Shown: one piece after another, positions 34,721 to 47,933 of the stretch
Layout: the number at the start of each line of letters is the position of its first letter
How positions within the stretch are numbered: the stretch's first letter is position 1
Assembly: GCA_011503125.2 (NCBI GenBank)
Contig: WWBZ02000022.1
Coordinates: 992,001-1,056,000, forward strand
DNA from: Botryosphaeria dothidea
Taxonomy: Eukaryota > Ascomycota > Dothideomycetes > Botryosphaeriales > Botryosphaeriaceae
Length of the DNA stretch: 64,000 nt
Direction of reading: 5' to 3'
The notes under the pieces: model-generated
What the model was told of the DNA's origin: nothing
Databases searched by the model: none
Seen by the model: the letters and a program-made list of their open reading frames with translations, nothing else
Program-made: the position numbers and the translations under genes

Positions 34721-37700
34721 GTATCGTTTTCGTAGGCTACTCGAATATACTCTTTCTAAGTAATTTTTAAGGGATTAATTTCTTAAGGAAGGTCCGTGCT
34801 TAGGATTTTCTTCGGATTTTAAGGTCCTACTTAGTTTAGTAATTCCTAGTTTAAAGATTCTTCTTAATTTTAAAATTCTTCTAGATTATATATTTATTAA
34901 TTTAGTAATTCTTAAGGATTTCGCGATCTTTAGTTATTTTAGGTTTCTTAGTTTTAGAATTCTAGCCTATTTTAGCTTCTTACCTAATTTCGCGTAATTA
35001 GTACTAAGAGACGGATTGCCGCTAGTTCTAGTTGCGGACGGTTAAGTTTAATATTTCCTTTATTATTTCGTTCTAAGAGTACGGGAGATAGTTCGGGCCG
35101 GTTAAGAGTATAGTCGTATCTTCGGCTAAGTGCGTCTACCTTCCCGTTTTCGGATCTCTTATAGTATACTATCTTAAAGTTAAATAAGGCTAGTTATTCT
35201 ACCTATCTTACTTGCCGTCGGTTAAGAATTTTTATCGTTATAAAGGCTCCTAGGTTTTAGTGGTCGGAATATACTATTATTTTAAAATTCGCTTCTTCTA
35301 GGTAGTATTTCTATTCTTTAAAGGCGATAACGATAGTAAGTAATTCCTTATCGTAGATATTATAGTTAAGTTCTACTAGGGTTATTTTTCTAGAATAGAA
35401 GGCTACGGGGTAAAGTCGTTTTTAGTTATCGGGTTAACTAAGGTAGGCTTCTATAGTATAGTCGGAGGCGTTAGTTTCTAGATATATTAGTTTATTGGAA
35501 TCGAATAGTGCTAGGACTAGAGCTTTCGTAAAGGCCTTCTTAAGTAGCTCGAAGGCTTTCTTCTATAGATCTTACTAGTCGAAGCGAGTATTCTTTCGTA
35601 TAAGCCGGGTTAAGAGTTCTACGAGTTTAGCGTAATCTTAGATAAATCGCCGGTAGAAGTTAGTAAAGCTTAGAAATAATTATACTTCTCGAAGGTTCTT
35701 AGGTATAGGCTAGCTAAGAATAGAGTCTACTTTCTTAGGGTCTATTATAACTTCGCCGGGTCGGATAATAAATCCTAGGAACTTTACTTCTTAAATATAG
35801 AAGGCGTATTTTTCGGGTTTAACCTATAGCTTCCGTTCTTATAGCTTCTTTAGCACCTTCTCTACGTATTTCTAGTATTCTTTAAGTATTTCGGAGTAGA
35901 TTAAGATATCGTTAAGATATACGGTATAGAAGACGTCTAGGTATTCGCGGAGGGTATCGTTAATTATAGCTTAGAAGGTTGCGGGAGCGTTCGTAAGTCT
36001 AAAGGGTATAACTAGGTATTCGAATAGTCCGAATCGGCTTCGCCATACTATTTTCTATTCTTCTTCTTCCTTAATCCTAATTAGGTAATAGCCGTCTCGG
36101 AGATCTAGTTTAGTAAAGTATTTTACTTTCCGTAGGCGGTCGCGTAGCTCGTTAATCCGGGGTAGAGGGTACCGGTTCTTAATAGTAATATCGTTTAAGG
36201 CTCGGTAGTCTATATATAGTCGTAGTTTACCTCTTAGTTTCGGTATAAATAGGATAGGAAATACTACTAAGGACTGCGAGGGCCGTATATATTCTTTCCG
36301 AAGGTAGGTTTCGATATATTTCTTAAGTACTTAGAGTTCTTTTTCTAATAGGGAGTATAGGAGTCCGAATTTAGGTATTATTTCGGGGATTAGGGGTATC
36401 TTATAATCCCACGGCTAGTATTTAGGTAATATATTCTCTTCGGTTTTTTCCGTAAAGAGGTCGAAGTATCGATACCGAAGGGGTACGTAGTCTAGGGGGT
36501 TCTCTAGTTTAGCGGAACTAACTTATCTTAAGTCGTATCTTATACGTTCTTAGGGTTCTCGGGGTTTCGGGGTTTTTTAGAGTCTCTAGGTTTTTCTACG
36601 GGGAAGGTAGGCGACTCTATAGGCCTACCGAACTTCTAGAGGTTATTATATCTCGATCTTAATTTCTTAGAGAATAGCGCGTACCTAAAATATTCTAGTA
36701 GGGTTATCGTTCTTAACTTCTTTTTAAAGGACTTTCTTAGAGATCTTGCTAATCCGAACTAGCTTACTCCGGGTTATCTATAGATATACTAACGCCGCTA
36801 TAGTATTAAATAGCTACCGCGCCTCGTCCTTTTCTCTAGACCTAAATTTTACTTCTCCGGTTTTCTAATCGATATAGGGTTTCTATTTCCGGAGCTAGAA
36901 GAGCCCTAGGATAATATCGTATCCTAGAGTTTTTATAATATCTAGGTAGATTCTTTCTCGGTATTTTCCTTAGGATAGTACTAGTCCTTAGGTTTCTATA
37001 AGAATTAGCTCTCCTCTATATATACTAGGCGAGCTATCTATAGTAATAAGTTCGTAGAGATATTTCTTCTCTCGGTATCGTATATTATATTTTTCTATAA
37101 AGCGGGGGTTAATATAGTTTCCTCCGTCTACTAAGTTAATAAGAACTCTTACTCGTTATCTATTAGCGAGTATATTAATAACTAAGTATTTAGCGTATTC
37201 GGCTAGGAGTTCTTAGTCTAGTAGTAGGGTATAGAATAATCTAATAGGGTTGCTAGTCGTAGTTATAGTTACTTAAAGAGGCGCTAGGGGCTACGCCTCT
37301 ATCCGCCTCTAGATTAGAGGCTCTTTTAGTTTTTTACCTTAGGCTAGTATCTACTAGATTCTTTAGCTTCTTAGTAGACTTCGTATTTATCGTTAGTATA
37401 GTCGGCCTAGTACTATTTAGAGTAAGAGTCCTCGGGTTCGGCTATCTAAGTAGCTATAGTCTAGCGTATATTTCTAGAATTAAAGGTTTTCTTATATTAT
37501 CGCGCGTAGTATCCCTTTTTACCGTAGCGGAGGCCGAGATTCTTCTTACGGCGGCGGTCTTTCTCTTTCTAGAATAGGGGTCCCCTTATTTTAGTACTAT
37601 CGAGGTCTATAGGGTCGCTTAGGAGGGTAGTATACCTTAGTTATCTAGTATTAGCGGTAGGCCGAGGCGTTCTTTCTATTTCCCGTCGTCGATTATATAG

Positions 37701-38585
37701 GCGCGTATTAAGTTAGATAGCTACGCGAGTAACCTCTTAGTAGGATTCGGGTAGTTTAGTCCTAGTAAATTTATTCTTAATATTATTCTTAAGGCCTTCG
37801 TAGTATATTATTCTTAGAATAGAGTTAGGCTATTAGAGTCGAGAGGCGTATAGACGGAACTAGGTCGTGTAGGTAGCCGCGGAGCTAGTTTACTTAAGGG
37901 TCTAGATTCGATATACCGCGTCTTAGTATTAGTTCTTATTCTCGAAGGTTTCTTAGAGGTTTTTTATAAAGGTATTAAAGCTAAGGAAGAGCTTAGTTAT
38001 TTCTTTATATTAGTCTATCTTTTTAAAGTCTTCTTAGTAGGATTCGAACTATCGGGCTACGTTACCGCGGAGGTATAACCTAGCGAAGAAGATTTTCTAA
38101 GTATTATTTTAGAAGGCCGTTCCGAATAGATAGAAGTAGATGTTTAGTTAGCGTAGGAACTCGTCTAGCTTGCTTCGGGTGCCGTTAAAGGTATCTAGTT
38201 CCTTAACTTTAAACTTAGGGTTATACGTCTAGGTAGGAGTATTTTCGGTAGGAGTTAGTATAGGAATTCGTATAGTACGGTTAATAGAGAAGGCTTATCT
38301 CCTAATAAAGTACTCTAGAAGAACTTAGCCGTAATCTTCCGATACGTCCGGTAGGAGTCGCGGTCTACTAATATCGCGAGATAGGGAGGCGACGCCTATA
38401 GCATAGGCCTCCGTAATAAGAGTACGGGTTTCTAGGTTGGGTGTACTAGGGATAATCGGTCTAATATTATTTATTTAGTCCTCCTTATTAGGGAGCGAGG
38501 CGCGAATCTCGGTCTAGGTTATTATAGTTAGTTTTATCGTAGAGAGTTTTTCTTACCTTCGGTGCCTATAAGGTAGTAGTTAAAG
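34721..38585 (-). pseudogene. Gypsy-1 gag and pol (protease, reverse transcriptase, RNase H) part
   Basis: On the - strand, near 36060-35910, the frame reads GLFEYLVIPFRLTNAPATF and then VYLNDILIYS, the reverse-transcriptase palm. The usual YLDD is YLND here, a G-to-A change that would destroy a metal-binding Asp. Gag-like sequence lies near 38500-37450, and protease-like sequence near 37100-36850 has a relic at 60446-60688. Many TAA/TAG stops occur throughout. Confidence 0.7.
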
Positions 38586-38997
38586 TATTACGCTAGGCCT
38601 TAGGAATAAGGAAGTCCGAGGGGCTTAGGCGTCGGAAAGATGCGTAGCGTCTAGGGGTTTTGCTACCGCTATCGGGATATTACTTATATAAGGGAATAGT
38701 AGCCGTAGCTAGGTAGGGAAGGTAAATAAGATAGATATTAAGTAATAATTAGAATTAACTACGGAGGTTCTATCTATTATAAGAGAGTATAATATATATA
38801 TAGAGATAGATTACTAGGGATTACGGTAATCTCTTTTTTAGATTACTAGGCTAGAGTCGTAATCCTCTACTAGATTACGGGCTTAGCGTGCTACGTAACC
38901 GTAATCCTCGGTACGGATCTTTTCTAAGCGAGTACTATACCTATTCCGACCTTCCTTCCTACCTCTAGATACTACGCCGTAAACTCGACCCGTAATA
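38586..38997 (-). repeat. Gypsy-1 5' LTR
   Basis: 412 bp partner of 26977-27388, followed on the right by the second copy of the AGAAG TSD at 38998-39002. Confidence 0.9.
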
Positions 38998-39339
38998 AGA
39001 AGACTATCTAAGATACTATCTAAGATACTATTTTTACTATAAGGCTTTCGTCCTAGATATTTATATAGTAGATAAATAAAAGCTCTATACTAGTTTAATA
39101 AGCTAGGGCTACTAGAAGAAAGTAGACTACTATAGAAAGAGAGAAGAACTAGATTATCTACTAGGCTATAGCTAATAGTAAAAAGAGGTAAATTAAAAAA
39201 GATAAAATAAAGATATAGCGTATAATAGTAGCTAAAATTATCTTAGATCTAAGTATAGTCTAGAAGCTTTCTAAGTAGATAAAAATAAGAGCGCTAGAGC
39301 TACTAGCTCTATTCTAGTTTTTTCCTCTAAGAGGCCTAG

Positions 39340-39657
39340 TATTAGAATTCTAGTCTATAGACTTCTTACTTTTCTTTTAGCTTCGTTAACTTAGTACCGA
39401 GGTCTAGACTTACCTACTTATAAATTAGAAAGCTAGTATTTTAGTTAGTTCTTTATATATATAAATCTTACTCTCTCTATCTCGTAGTTAGTTCTTTAGT
39501 CTAGTAACTTTATATTCTTCTTAGACTACCTTATTCTCCGTAGACTTACCTATATCTTTCTATCTTTCTTCTTATTTCTTATTTCTTAAGCCTAGTCTCT
39601 TATATTAGATCTTATAGATCTAAGCCTCTTATACTTATTTACCTCCGTATTATTATA
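39340..39657 (+). repeat. Gypsy-2 5' LTR
   Basis: 318 bp, from TATTAGAATTC to GTATTATTATA. The solo copy at 58129 retains the less mutated TGTTAGGATTC start. Confidence 0.9.
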
Positions 39658-42600
39658 CTTTACTAGACTTTAAACTAATTCGTTCTAAGCTTAAGTTAGC
39701 TTCCTATTATATTATAAGAATAATCCGTATCTCTAGACTCTTAAGGTCCTCTAGATAAAGTCTAGAATTTCTTAGAACTCTTCCTAGAAACCGACTCTAC
39801 TATACCTAACGATACTTTTTCCCCGCTTCTACCTAGTTATTCGCTTTTTATCGAATTTTACTTATACTATTTATAAGCCTACTCCTTAGATCGCTCCTCG
39901 CTTTAATAAGTTATCGCTAGCCTAAATATTATACCTTAGAACTTCTTAAATAAGGCTCTCTACCTTATAGGTTATTTTATACTCGAATAAACGTACGCCC
40001 TTAGGATTTTCTTAACTCCTACCTTATCTACGATCTATACTTAATCCGTTACCCCGGAACTTACCCTATTTTATATTCGTATTACTAAAGTCGCCGACCT
40101 AGAGTTCTTTAAAGAAAACCGCGCCGAATTCGAGAACTTCTCTACGTAACTTTAGTTAAAGTTCGGCTCTAACCTATCTACTTTCGATACTAAATCTACT
40201 AAGATTCGGTATATAGACTTATACCTTCGGGATACTACCTATACTTAGTTTAAATTATACGTTAACTAAACTACTAGCGAGATCTTCTTTATAATCTACT
40301 AAGACTTCTATAAGGCTCTTAGCTAAGCCTTTAATAATCTAAATACTTAGGCTACTATAGAACGCGCTATTTAGAATCTTCGCTAAGAAACCTTATACTT
40401 AGACTACTACTCTCGCTTCGTCTTACTTACTACGATTCTCGGTTAGATATAGAATAATATTAAAATTATATACTTTTATAATAGCCTTAAAGATAACCTT
40501 AAAGACCTTCTTATTAGACGAGAGATATCTAAAAAGTTTTAAAACTTTATAAATATCTATATCTTTTTAGATTACTCTCTATACGCTCGATACCTTAAGA
40601 AGAAACGTACTACTACGGCCTCTAGACTATAAAATATTTCTATATCTACCTCTATAGTTAGATTCTTAGCTATATTTCCTAGTATACCTTAGATAACTTA
40701 GCTAACTACGAAACCTATAGAACTTAATACTACTACTCGAAAAGTATACTAAAAAGCTAATAACCTCTATACTTACTATAGTAATCTAAACTACTAGATA
40801 CGTAAGTACTCTAAGATAAAAAGTCTAAAGAATCTAAATCTTAATTCGATAACTACTATCTCGTAATCTATAACTAGTAACTCGGCCCTTAATTTACTAT
40901 CCGTAGCTATAGTTCTATACTAGCTAAAAAATTAAGGCGGCTAGTAGCCTCGCGGCTTCTATCTAGCCCGCCTATCTCGTCCGCCGTATCCGCGACTATA
41001 TACTTATTTAATCCGTTTTTAGTTCTTAGTAACCTTAATTCGAACCTTAAAAAACTCTCGTTTACTAGTAGCCCGCCTAAACTACTTTATAGTAAACACG
41101 ACTTAGAAATAGAACGTCTTCTAGTTATTAATATCTTAGTTTTTAATAGACTTCTAGCTACTACTATAATTAACTCCGGTACTTTAGAATAATTTATTAA
41201 TCGATAATTTCTATATATATATAGTCTCTACCCCCGTAAAAAACCCGTTTCTTAAAAGATTAAACTTACTAATAGAGAAATAGAATACCTATTCTACGAA
41301 ATCGATCTTCTCTTACTTATTAACTAATACCTCGAGATTACTATCTTTTAAGTTATAAATATCGTAGAATACCCGCTTATTCTTAGACGTTTATAGCTTA
41401 AGAGATATAATCCGCTAATTAATTAGTTAAAGAATATAATTTCGTTTATCTCCCCGTTCTACTAGGTAAACTATTTACCTACTCGACCTCCGCCTACTTC
41501 GTCTACTTCGCCTACTTTATCTACTTCGTCTACTTCGTCTACTTAGCCTACTCTAATAATCTTCGTTTTCTCGCTACTTCGTTCTATAGTTACCTTTATT
41601 TTCTATAAGGCGTACTAACGCCTTATTAAGAAGAGAGGTTAGTAGCTATTTACTATCTCTATAGAAAAGGTATCTAAATACCTTAATTCTAGAGATAGAC
41701 TTAGCTTTATAACCCCCGAAGAATTAAAAGAGGAAATACGGTAAACTATCCCTCTTAAGTACTATAATCTATTATTCTTATTTTTAAAAGTATCTACTAA
41801 TAAGCTTTTCTCTTACCGCTACGTAGACTACGCTATAGAATTAGAAGACGGTAAAAAACTACTCTTTAGCCTACTTTATTCTATATTAGACTTTAAGCTT
41901 AAGACTCTTTACGAATATCTCTATAAGTACTAGGCTAAAGGCTTTATTCGACCCTTAATCTTATTCTCCGCCTCTCTAATCTTTTTTATTTATAAACCCG
42001 ATAGTAGTAGTATTAGACTCTATATTAATTATAGAGAACTTAATACTATTACTAAAAAGAATCGTTATTTCTTACTATAAATTAATAATACCCTTCGATA
42101 GCTTTAAAAGGCTAAAGTTTTTACTAAACTTAACCTACGTAGAGCTTTTAACTTAATCCGTATTCGAAAGAATAACGAGTATCTTATAGCCTTCCGTACT
42201 TATTATAGACTCTTCGAGTATATAGTTATACTCTTTAGTTTAACTAACGCCCCCGCTACTTACTAGTAATTTATTAATAACGTTCTCCGTATATTTCTAG
42301 ATAGGTTTTATATAGTCTATTTAGACGACGTTTTAATCTACTTAAAGAACTAATAAGAATACGATTTATACGTTCGATAAATTCTCGAAGTACTTCTATA
42401 AGTAGGTCTTTACGTTAAAGGCGAGAAGTATAAATTCTCTATTACCTTAACTAAGTTCTTTAGATTTATTATTTCTCTAAAAGAACTTAGTATAGACCCG
42501 GCTAAGATCGATACGGTTAAGAACTAGAAAATACTACGAAACGTTATAGACGTTTAGTCGTTCCTCGGCTTTATAAACTTTTACCGTCGATTTATTAAGG

Positions 42601-43854
42601 AATATTTAAGACTCGCTACCTCTTTATTCTAGTTACTACGTAAAGAGAAACTATTTAGTTAGATCTCTAAGTAGTAAAACTTATTTAATATCTTAAAGAA
42701 CGCCTTCTATTCTTATCCGATTCTTCGATACTTTAAACTAGAACTCGATACTATTCTTAAAATAGACTCCTCCGACCTTATTATCTCTAGAATTCTCTTA
42801 TAGTAGTACGAATATTCCGATAGGAAATAGCTTCTATACCTAGTAGCCTACTTCTTTAGAAAAATAACTTCTACTAAAGAGAATTACGAAATTAGCGATA
42901 AGAAACTACTAGCGATAGTAGAGTCTATTAAAGAATAGTATCTCTTAATTACGAACCTTACTAGCCCGCTCCTTATTTATATAGATTACTCGAATTTAAC
43001 TACCTTTACTTCGAAGAGAATTCTAAACCGCCGATAAGCTCGTTAGACTATAGAACTTTAAGAACTCGATTTTAAGATTACCTACCGGCCTAGAACTAGT
43101 AATAAGCGTATAGACGCTTTAACTAGAAGGTTAGAGGACCGCTCTTCTTAAAGAAAGAGTAAAGATTCTATCTCTATCTTAGGACCTAAGAAGTTTTAAC
43201 TATCTCTCTTAGAAACTACTCTCGCTTTAAAAATTCGTTACGCCCTCGAATTAGACTCGTTTAGATAAAAAGTTCTTCTTATTCTTAAATCCGAAATACC
43301 TCGACTTAAGACTATTAACCTTAGTATCTATATAAAGAACTAAGATAGTTTATTAATAGTAAATAATCTTATCTATATCTCTAAAGATCCTAAACTCCGT
43401 CTTAAGATTATCTAGTTCTACTATTTATATTCTACTACTAGATATTCTAGCTAGATAGTAATCTTTAAGAAGATCTCTCGTAACTTCTAGTAGCTAAAAA
43501 TAAAAGAAACTATTATATAGTTCGTTAGAAACTACGAAGTTTACTCTCGTATTAAGCTAGTTCGCTACGCTCTCTACGGGTATCTTAAGCTTCTAGAAGT
43601 TTCTTAGCGACGTTAGGCTAAGATTAGCTTCGATTTAATTATATATCTCCCGGACTTTAAAGAAAAAATAACTATTTTTATAGTCGTAGATCGGCTAAGT
43701 AAGATAGCTTACTTTATTCCTACTATAGACGAACTTAACTCCGCTATCTTTACTCGACTTTACCGAGATTTCGTATTCCGACTTTATAGGCTTCTAGATA
43801 TAGCTATATTAGACCGTAGATCTATCTTTATCTCCGAGTATACGAAGGCCCTCG
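39658..43854 (+). pseudogene. Gypsy-2 gag-pol, main part
   Basis: Gag-like sequence to about 41000, then the reverse transcriptase near 41930-42350: KGFIRPLIL, LYINYRELNTITKKNRY and VYLDDVLIYL. The YLDD catalytic motif survives. RNase H-like sequence follows near 42700-43100. Integrase core lies near 43600-43850 (ISFDLIIYLPDF, VVDRLSKIAYFIP, LDRRSIFISEY). Frequent TAA/TAG stops and near absence of CA/TG show RIP inactivation. Confidence 0.75.
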
Positions 43855-43859
43855 CTTTC

Positions 43860-44247
43860 TATAATAAACGGACCTTAGAGGGGGGGGCGGAGAGACGAGG
43901 TAACGAAGCCGGTAAAGGTAGTAGGGGTAAAACAATACCGAAGTATAAGGGTATAGTTTAAAGGGCGAGGGTACGAGGTGCGAGAGACGAGGGGCGAGGG
44001 ACGAGGGGCGAGGGACGAGGGACGAGGGAGGTAAGCAAGGTCTAATTTAAGGCGTACTAAGTTGTACGCGAGGAATACTTATTACTAGACTAAAGAACTA
44101 ACTACAAAGTAGAGGGGCGAGCTTTATATATATAAAGAACGAACTAAAATACTAGCTTCCTAATTTATAAGTAGGTAAGTCTAGATCTAGATTTTAAATT
44201 AACGAAGGTAAATAAGTAAGGGGTCTATATAAGCCACGTTTATAATA
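43860..44247 (-). repeat. Solo LTR of the Gypsy-4 family inside Gypsy-2 integrase
   Basis: 388 bp with the same ends as the Gypsy-4 LTRs, flanked by a perfect 5 bp TSD CTTTC (43855-43859 and 44248-44252). No internal sequence remains, as expected after LTR-LTR recombination. It carries an expanded GGGACGA/GGGGCGA minisatellite (about 43985-44034). Confidence 0.9.
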
Positions 44248-44597
44248 CTTTCTTACTCTAGATCCGTTCTAAGCTTAGTACTACCTTCTACCTATAAACG
44301 GATAGCTAAACTAAAAGAATAAACTAGTCTCTTAAATAATATCTTCGTATCTATAGATAGATAGATAGATAAATTCATTTCTTCCCGATATAGCTCCCTT
44401 ACGGGTCCATGCGGGGCTGGCTATCTATAGTTATTTTACACGAGGGGGAAAACCTTTTCGCCTGGCAAAAACCCCTCCTCTCTCTCTGGGCATGCTATCC
44501 TATACTAGTTCTTGTTTTTCCTTCTTACCAGTAGCGGCTGCTATGGCAGCCCTACATTCACCTACTAGACCTATCCCTTTAGTCCTTGTCCTCGTAG

Positions 44598-47500
44598 TTA
44601 TCCGGATCCTGGTGGTCCTGGTGGTCCTTCTGGTTCCTCTTCCTGGTTGTCCTCCTGGATTAGTTCCCTTGCCAGGCTGAATTGCTTGAGCAGCCCTAGG
44701 CGTAAGAACCAGTCTGTTGCTGCTTTGATTCCCTTCTTCGTTGAGAGGAGGGAATAGTAGTCCGTAGTCCCTGCCCTTTGGAGCATCTGTGCCCTGCCCT
44801 GTTGGAAGTGGGGGCAGAAGAGGAGGATGTGCTTTGGGGTTTGTCTATGCCAGCCGTATGGACAGGCAGGGCTAGGGTGTCCTGGTACCTTGCGCCTAGA
44901 GAGGAAGTCCTCCAGTCCAATATGCTTAGTACGCAGTAGAGTGGCGAGTGTGCTCTGTGGCTTAGACAGTTCGCTGTGAATTTGTCGAATCTTTGGGTTC
45001 CACTGTGTGCTTTGGGCTACTGGCTTATCTTGCCTTCCTTGGCTGGTAAACTTTGTCCATCTCTTCTTCCACTTGTTCCTATATGCTATGCGTAGTCTTG
45101 TTCGCTCCGGAAGACTCTGGTAGGTAGGGGGGCAGTAGTTAAGGAGGGCTGTTGCTCTTTCTCTAAGCAGAGTTCTTCTGGCTGGGCCGGCTGTGCCTCT
45201 GGTGCCTAGTGTGGCCCGGGCTATCTCTTTAATGCTCTGGCAAGTGTCCTCTACCACCATTGCCACTGGGCCATCCCTAGATCTAATAGTCTGGGCCAGC
45301 GCCAGTTCGTCCAGGTAGAGTGAGAGTGGGGAAATCCCCGTCTCGTGCTCTAAAGTTTGTGTGCTGGTTGACTTGTATGCCCCTGAGATGGTGCGTAGGC
45401 ACTGGTTTTGGATCTTCTGCAGTGGCTGGGTGGCTGTCTTTCTCCACCCTGGGGTTCCCTCTGGGACGTGCCATACCCCACAGCCGTAGGTCATGACTGG
45501 TCTCACCACAGCCATATAGATATGGCGGGCTTTAGTAAATGAAGCTCCCCAGGTGGATGCTGCGAGTCTAGAGAGAGATGTGCACTGTTTGATTGCCTTG
45601 GCTCCTGTTTCCCTGATGTGGGGTCCCCATCTAAGCTTGTTGTCTACGTGGACTCCTAGAATCTTGATTGTAGGCTCTGGGCATCCAGCAAATCCAGGGA
45701 TACGGATCTCTGCTGCCATATTGAATCTTCTTGGTTTTCTTGTAAAATGAATGAGGTGATACTTGTCAGGCGAGAAAGCTGACCCGTGGGTAGCTGCCCA
45801 GCGCTCGCAAATTTGATGTACGCCCTCTAGTGTCCTACAGTTTTGTTCTGTAGATCTACTAAAGGTTAGAATATTGGTATTATCGACGAATCCAAGGGGG
45901 AAGGTATTGCCCCTGCGTAGCTGTGTAAGTAGGTTAGAGGCAAAGAATAGGTAGAGGATCGGAGATAGTGAGGATCCCTGGGGAATCCCGGTTGAGGTCT
46001 GGATTGGTGGACTGGTAAAGTCTCCGAAGGATAGCTGAGTGGTACGGTCCTGTAGAAAGGATCGAGTGAATCTTTCTACCCATTCTGGGAGTTTTGCCAT
46101 CCTCATATTGTAGAGAAGCCTTCTATAAGATACGTGGTCATATACTCCCGAGATATCCAGGCTGAGGACTGAAGCCACCAGCCCTGGATCTTGTGCCCAG
46201 ACAGTATGGATCTGTTCTGTGAGCAGGTCGAGAGCTGCTACTGCGGACCTGTTTCTCCTAGCTCCCATCTATGTATTAGGGAGCAGGCCGTATGCTTCAG
46301 TAGCCTGGGAGATTCTATCTGCTATAATCCTCTCAAGTAGCTTCCCTAGCGTATTAAGTAGGGCAATCGGCCTAAATGATTTGGCTTTGGTATAGTTATC
46401 CCTCTGTGGTTTCCTTAGGACTACGGTAATGGAGCTTTTGAACTGCCTAGGGTGGTATGCAAGTGCGAGGCATCCCTGGAAGAGCCTAGTGAGTGGTCCG
46501 CTTAGTGTCTGAGCGCACTGCTTTAGGAACCTATTGATAATCTTATCTGGGCCTGGTGCCTTATCTGGGGGGAGCTTCTTGATGGTATGGAGGACCTGCT
46601 CTTCAGTAAGGTCTTGAGGGATCTCCACTGGCTCTGGGTATATACACCCATCTAGATCTGAGAGGTCGGTGGCCCTGGGAGGGGGGAAGAACTGGTTGGT
46701 AAGGATTTCTGCCTTGGCCGGATTGTCGTAGCGCAGTTGTCCATCTGCTCCCTGGAGGGGTGGGAACTGAGGTGGGGCTGGAGGCTCTAGTGCCCTTGTT
46801 CTTGCCCACTTTGAGAGCTTCCAGAGTGCAGATGGGTCTGAGGTGATCTCAGCTACTGTTCTGCGCCATACTTTTGTTCTATCCCTTCTGATCTGCCTCT
46901 TCTTGCTATTAGCAATAGTTTGGTATACCACCCAGTCCTCCTCCCTCCCTGTGGCTATCCATTTCCTTCTAGCTGCTCTCGCCTGGTGCACTAGGTCCGA
47001 ACACTCCTTTGTCCATTGTATGGAGGCCCAGGGCGAGGGTCTCGCCACTGGGATGGTTTCCTGGATTGTTCTTTGGATGACCTCCTGGAGTAGTTCTGTA
47101 AAGTGGTCTAGGTCTGCTTTCGTATTAAGAGGGGCTGCTCTAAGGTATTCGAGCTTTGTTTGGAGCACCTGATTGGTTCTATTCCAGTCTGCTTTTTTCC
47201 ACTGGGGCCTTGGAGGACGTGGTTCTGTAGGGGTAGGGGAGATATCAAGCATGGTGAGGATAGGTAGGTGGTCTGAGGAGGATTCGAGCTCCTGACTAAC
47301 TCTACAGCTAAGGATCCTCTTCTCTAGCCACCGTATGGTAAAGATAAGGTCTAGGGTACTCTCGCTACTACCCTCTCTCCTAGTAATAGTACCTCTTGGA
47401 AGGGCTAGGTTAAGGCTAGCTGTCGTAGCTATTTTAATAAGGTCGTCTGCAAGAGTATGGTGTGTAGGGGAGGTAATGCCTCCCCAGGTAGGATGGTGAA

Positions 47501-47933
47501 GGTTAAAGTCCCCTAGTAGGACATGCTCCCCTGGTTTTCTAAGGGCTTCTGGGAGAAGCGCTAAGGTTTCTAGAGCCGTACTAGTGTGGGAGGCTGGTGG
47601 GGGGTTATAGCAGTTATGGATGTGGATTGTATGTGTCCTAGTAATGAGGGATAGTGTGATGAGATCTGGTGAATGGACTGTTGCTTGCTAGGAGTCGGGG
47701 CTAATGGCCTTGCTTATAAAGAAGCAGGTTCTTGCCACTCCCTCCTGGGGAAAAACTGTGTGGTAGGCAGGGTGTCTTGCTGTTGTCTTGACCCTCGGGT
47801 TCCTCCAAGGTTCCTGGATGGCCAGGATATGGTGGATCTTTGGGTCCACTTCCTTAAAGAGCGGGAGCATTACCCTATCCTTACTCTTGTGGACGTTATA
47901 CTGTACGATGGAGAGAGAGCCTATGTCTAACAT
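44598..47933 (-). pseudogene. LINE-D ORF2: endonuclease and reverse transcriptase
   Basis: N-terminal APE-type endonuclease (about 47933-47290) with IVQYNVHKSKDR, AIQEPWRNP, LLGDFNLHHPTWGG and a closing SSDHLP. The reverse transcriptase follows with LPPDKAPGPDKI, LSLDISGVYDHVSY, TGIPQGSSLSPILYLFF and a palm motif reading FVDN instead of FVDD. A C-terminal Cys/His motif (CPYGWHRQTPKHILLFCPH) closes the protein; I see no RNase H. Stops interrupt it near 47685-47687 (TAG at a Trp codon) and 46266-46268 (TAG at a Gln codon). The enzyme would nick target DNA and prime reverse transcription of the element RNA. Two stops and the Asp-to-Asn change make it inactive. Confidence 0.9.

Larger units (their letters stand above)
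26977..38997 (-). mobile_element. Gypsy-1 LTR retrotransposon, split by LINE-C
   Basis: Two 412 bp LTRs, a 5 bp TSD AGAAG (26972-26976 and 38998-39002), and about 6.0 kb of internal DNA once LINE-C is removed. Coding order on the - strand is gag, protease, reverse transcriptase, RNase H, integrase. A purine-rich tract (AGGAGGGGGATAG on the - strand) borders the left LTR, so that is the 3' LTR. The LTR ends read TATTACG...CGTAATA, consistent with RIP of TG...CA ends. An extra antisense ORF lies between integrase and the 3' LTR. Confidence 0.9.

Noticed and set aside
43985..44034. CRISPR-like or satellite array
   Set aside because: The 7 bp GGGACGA units are contiguous with no spacers and occur within LTRs. 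This is a minisatellite in a fungal genome.
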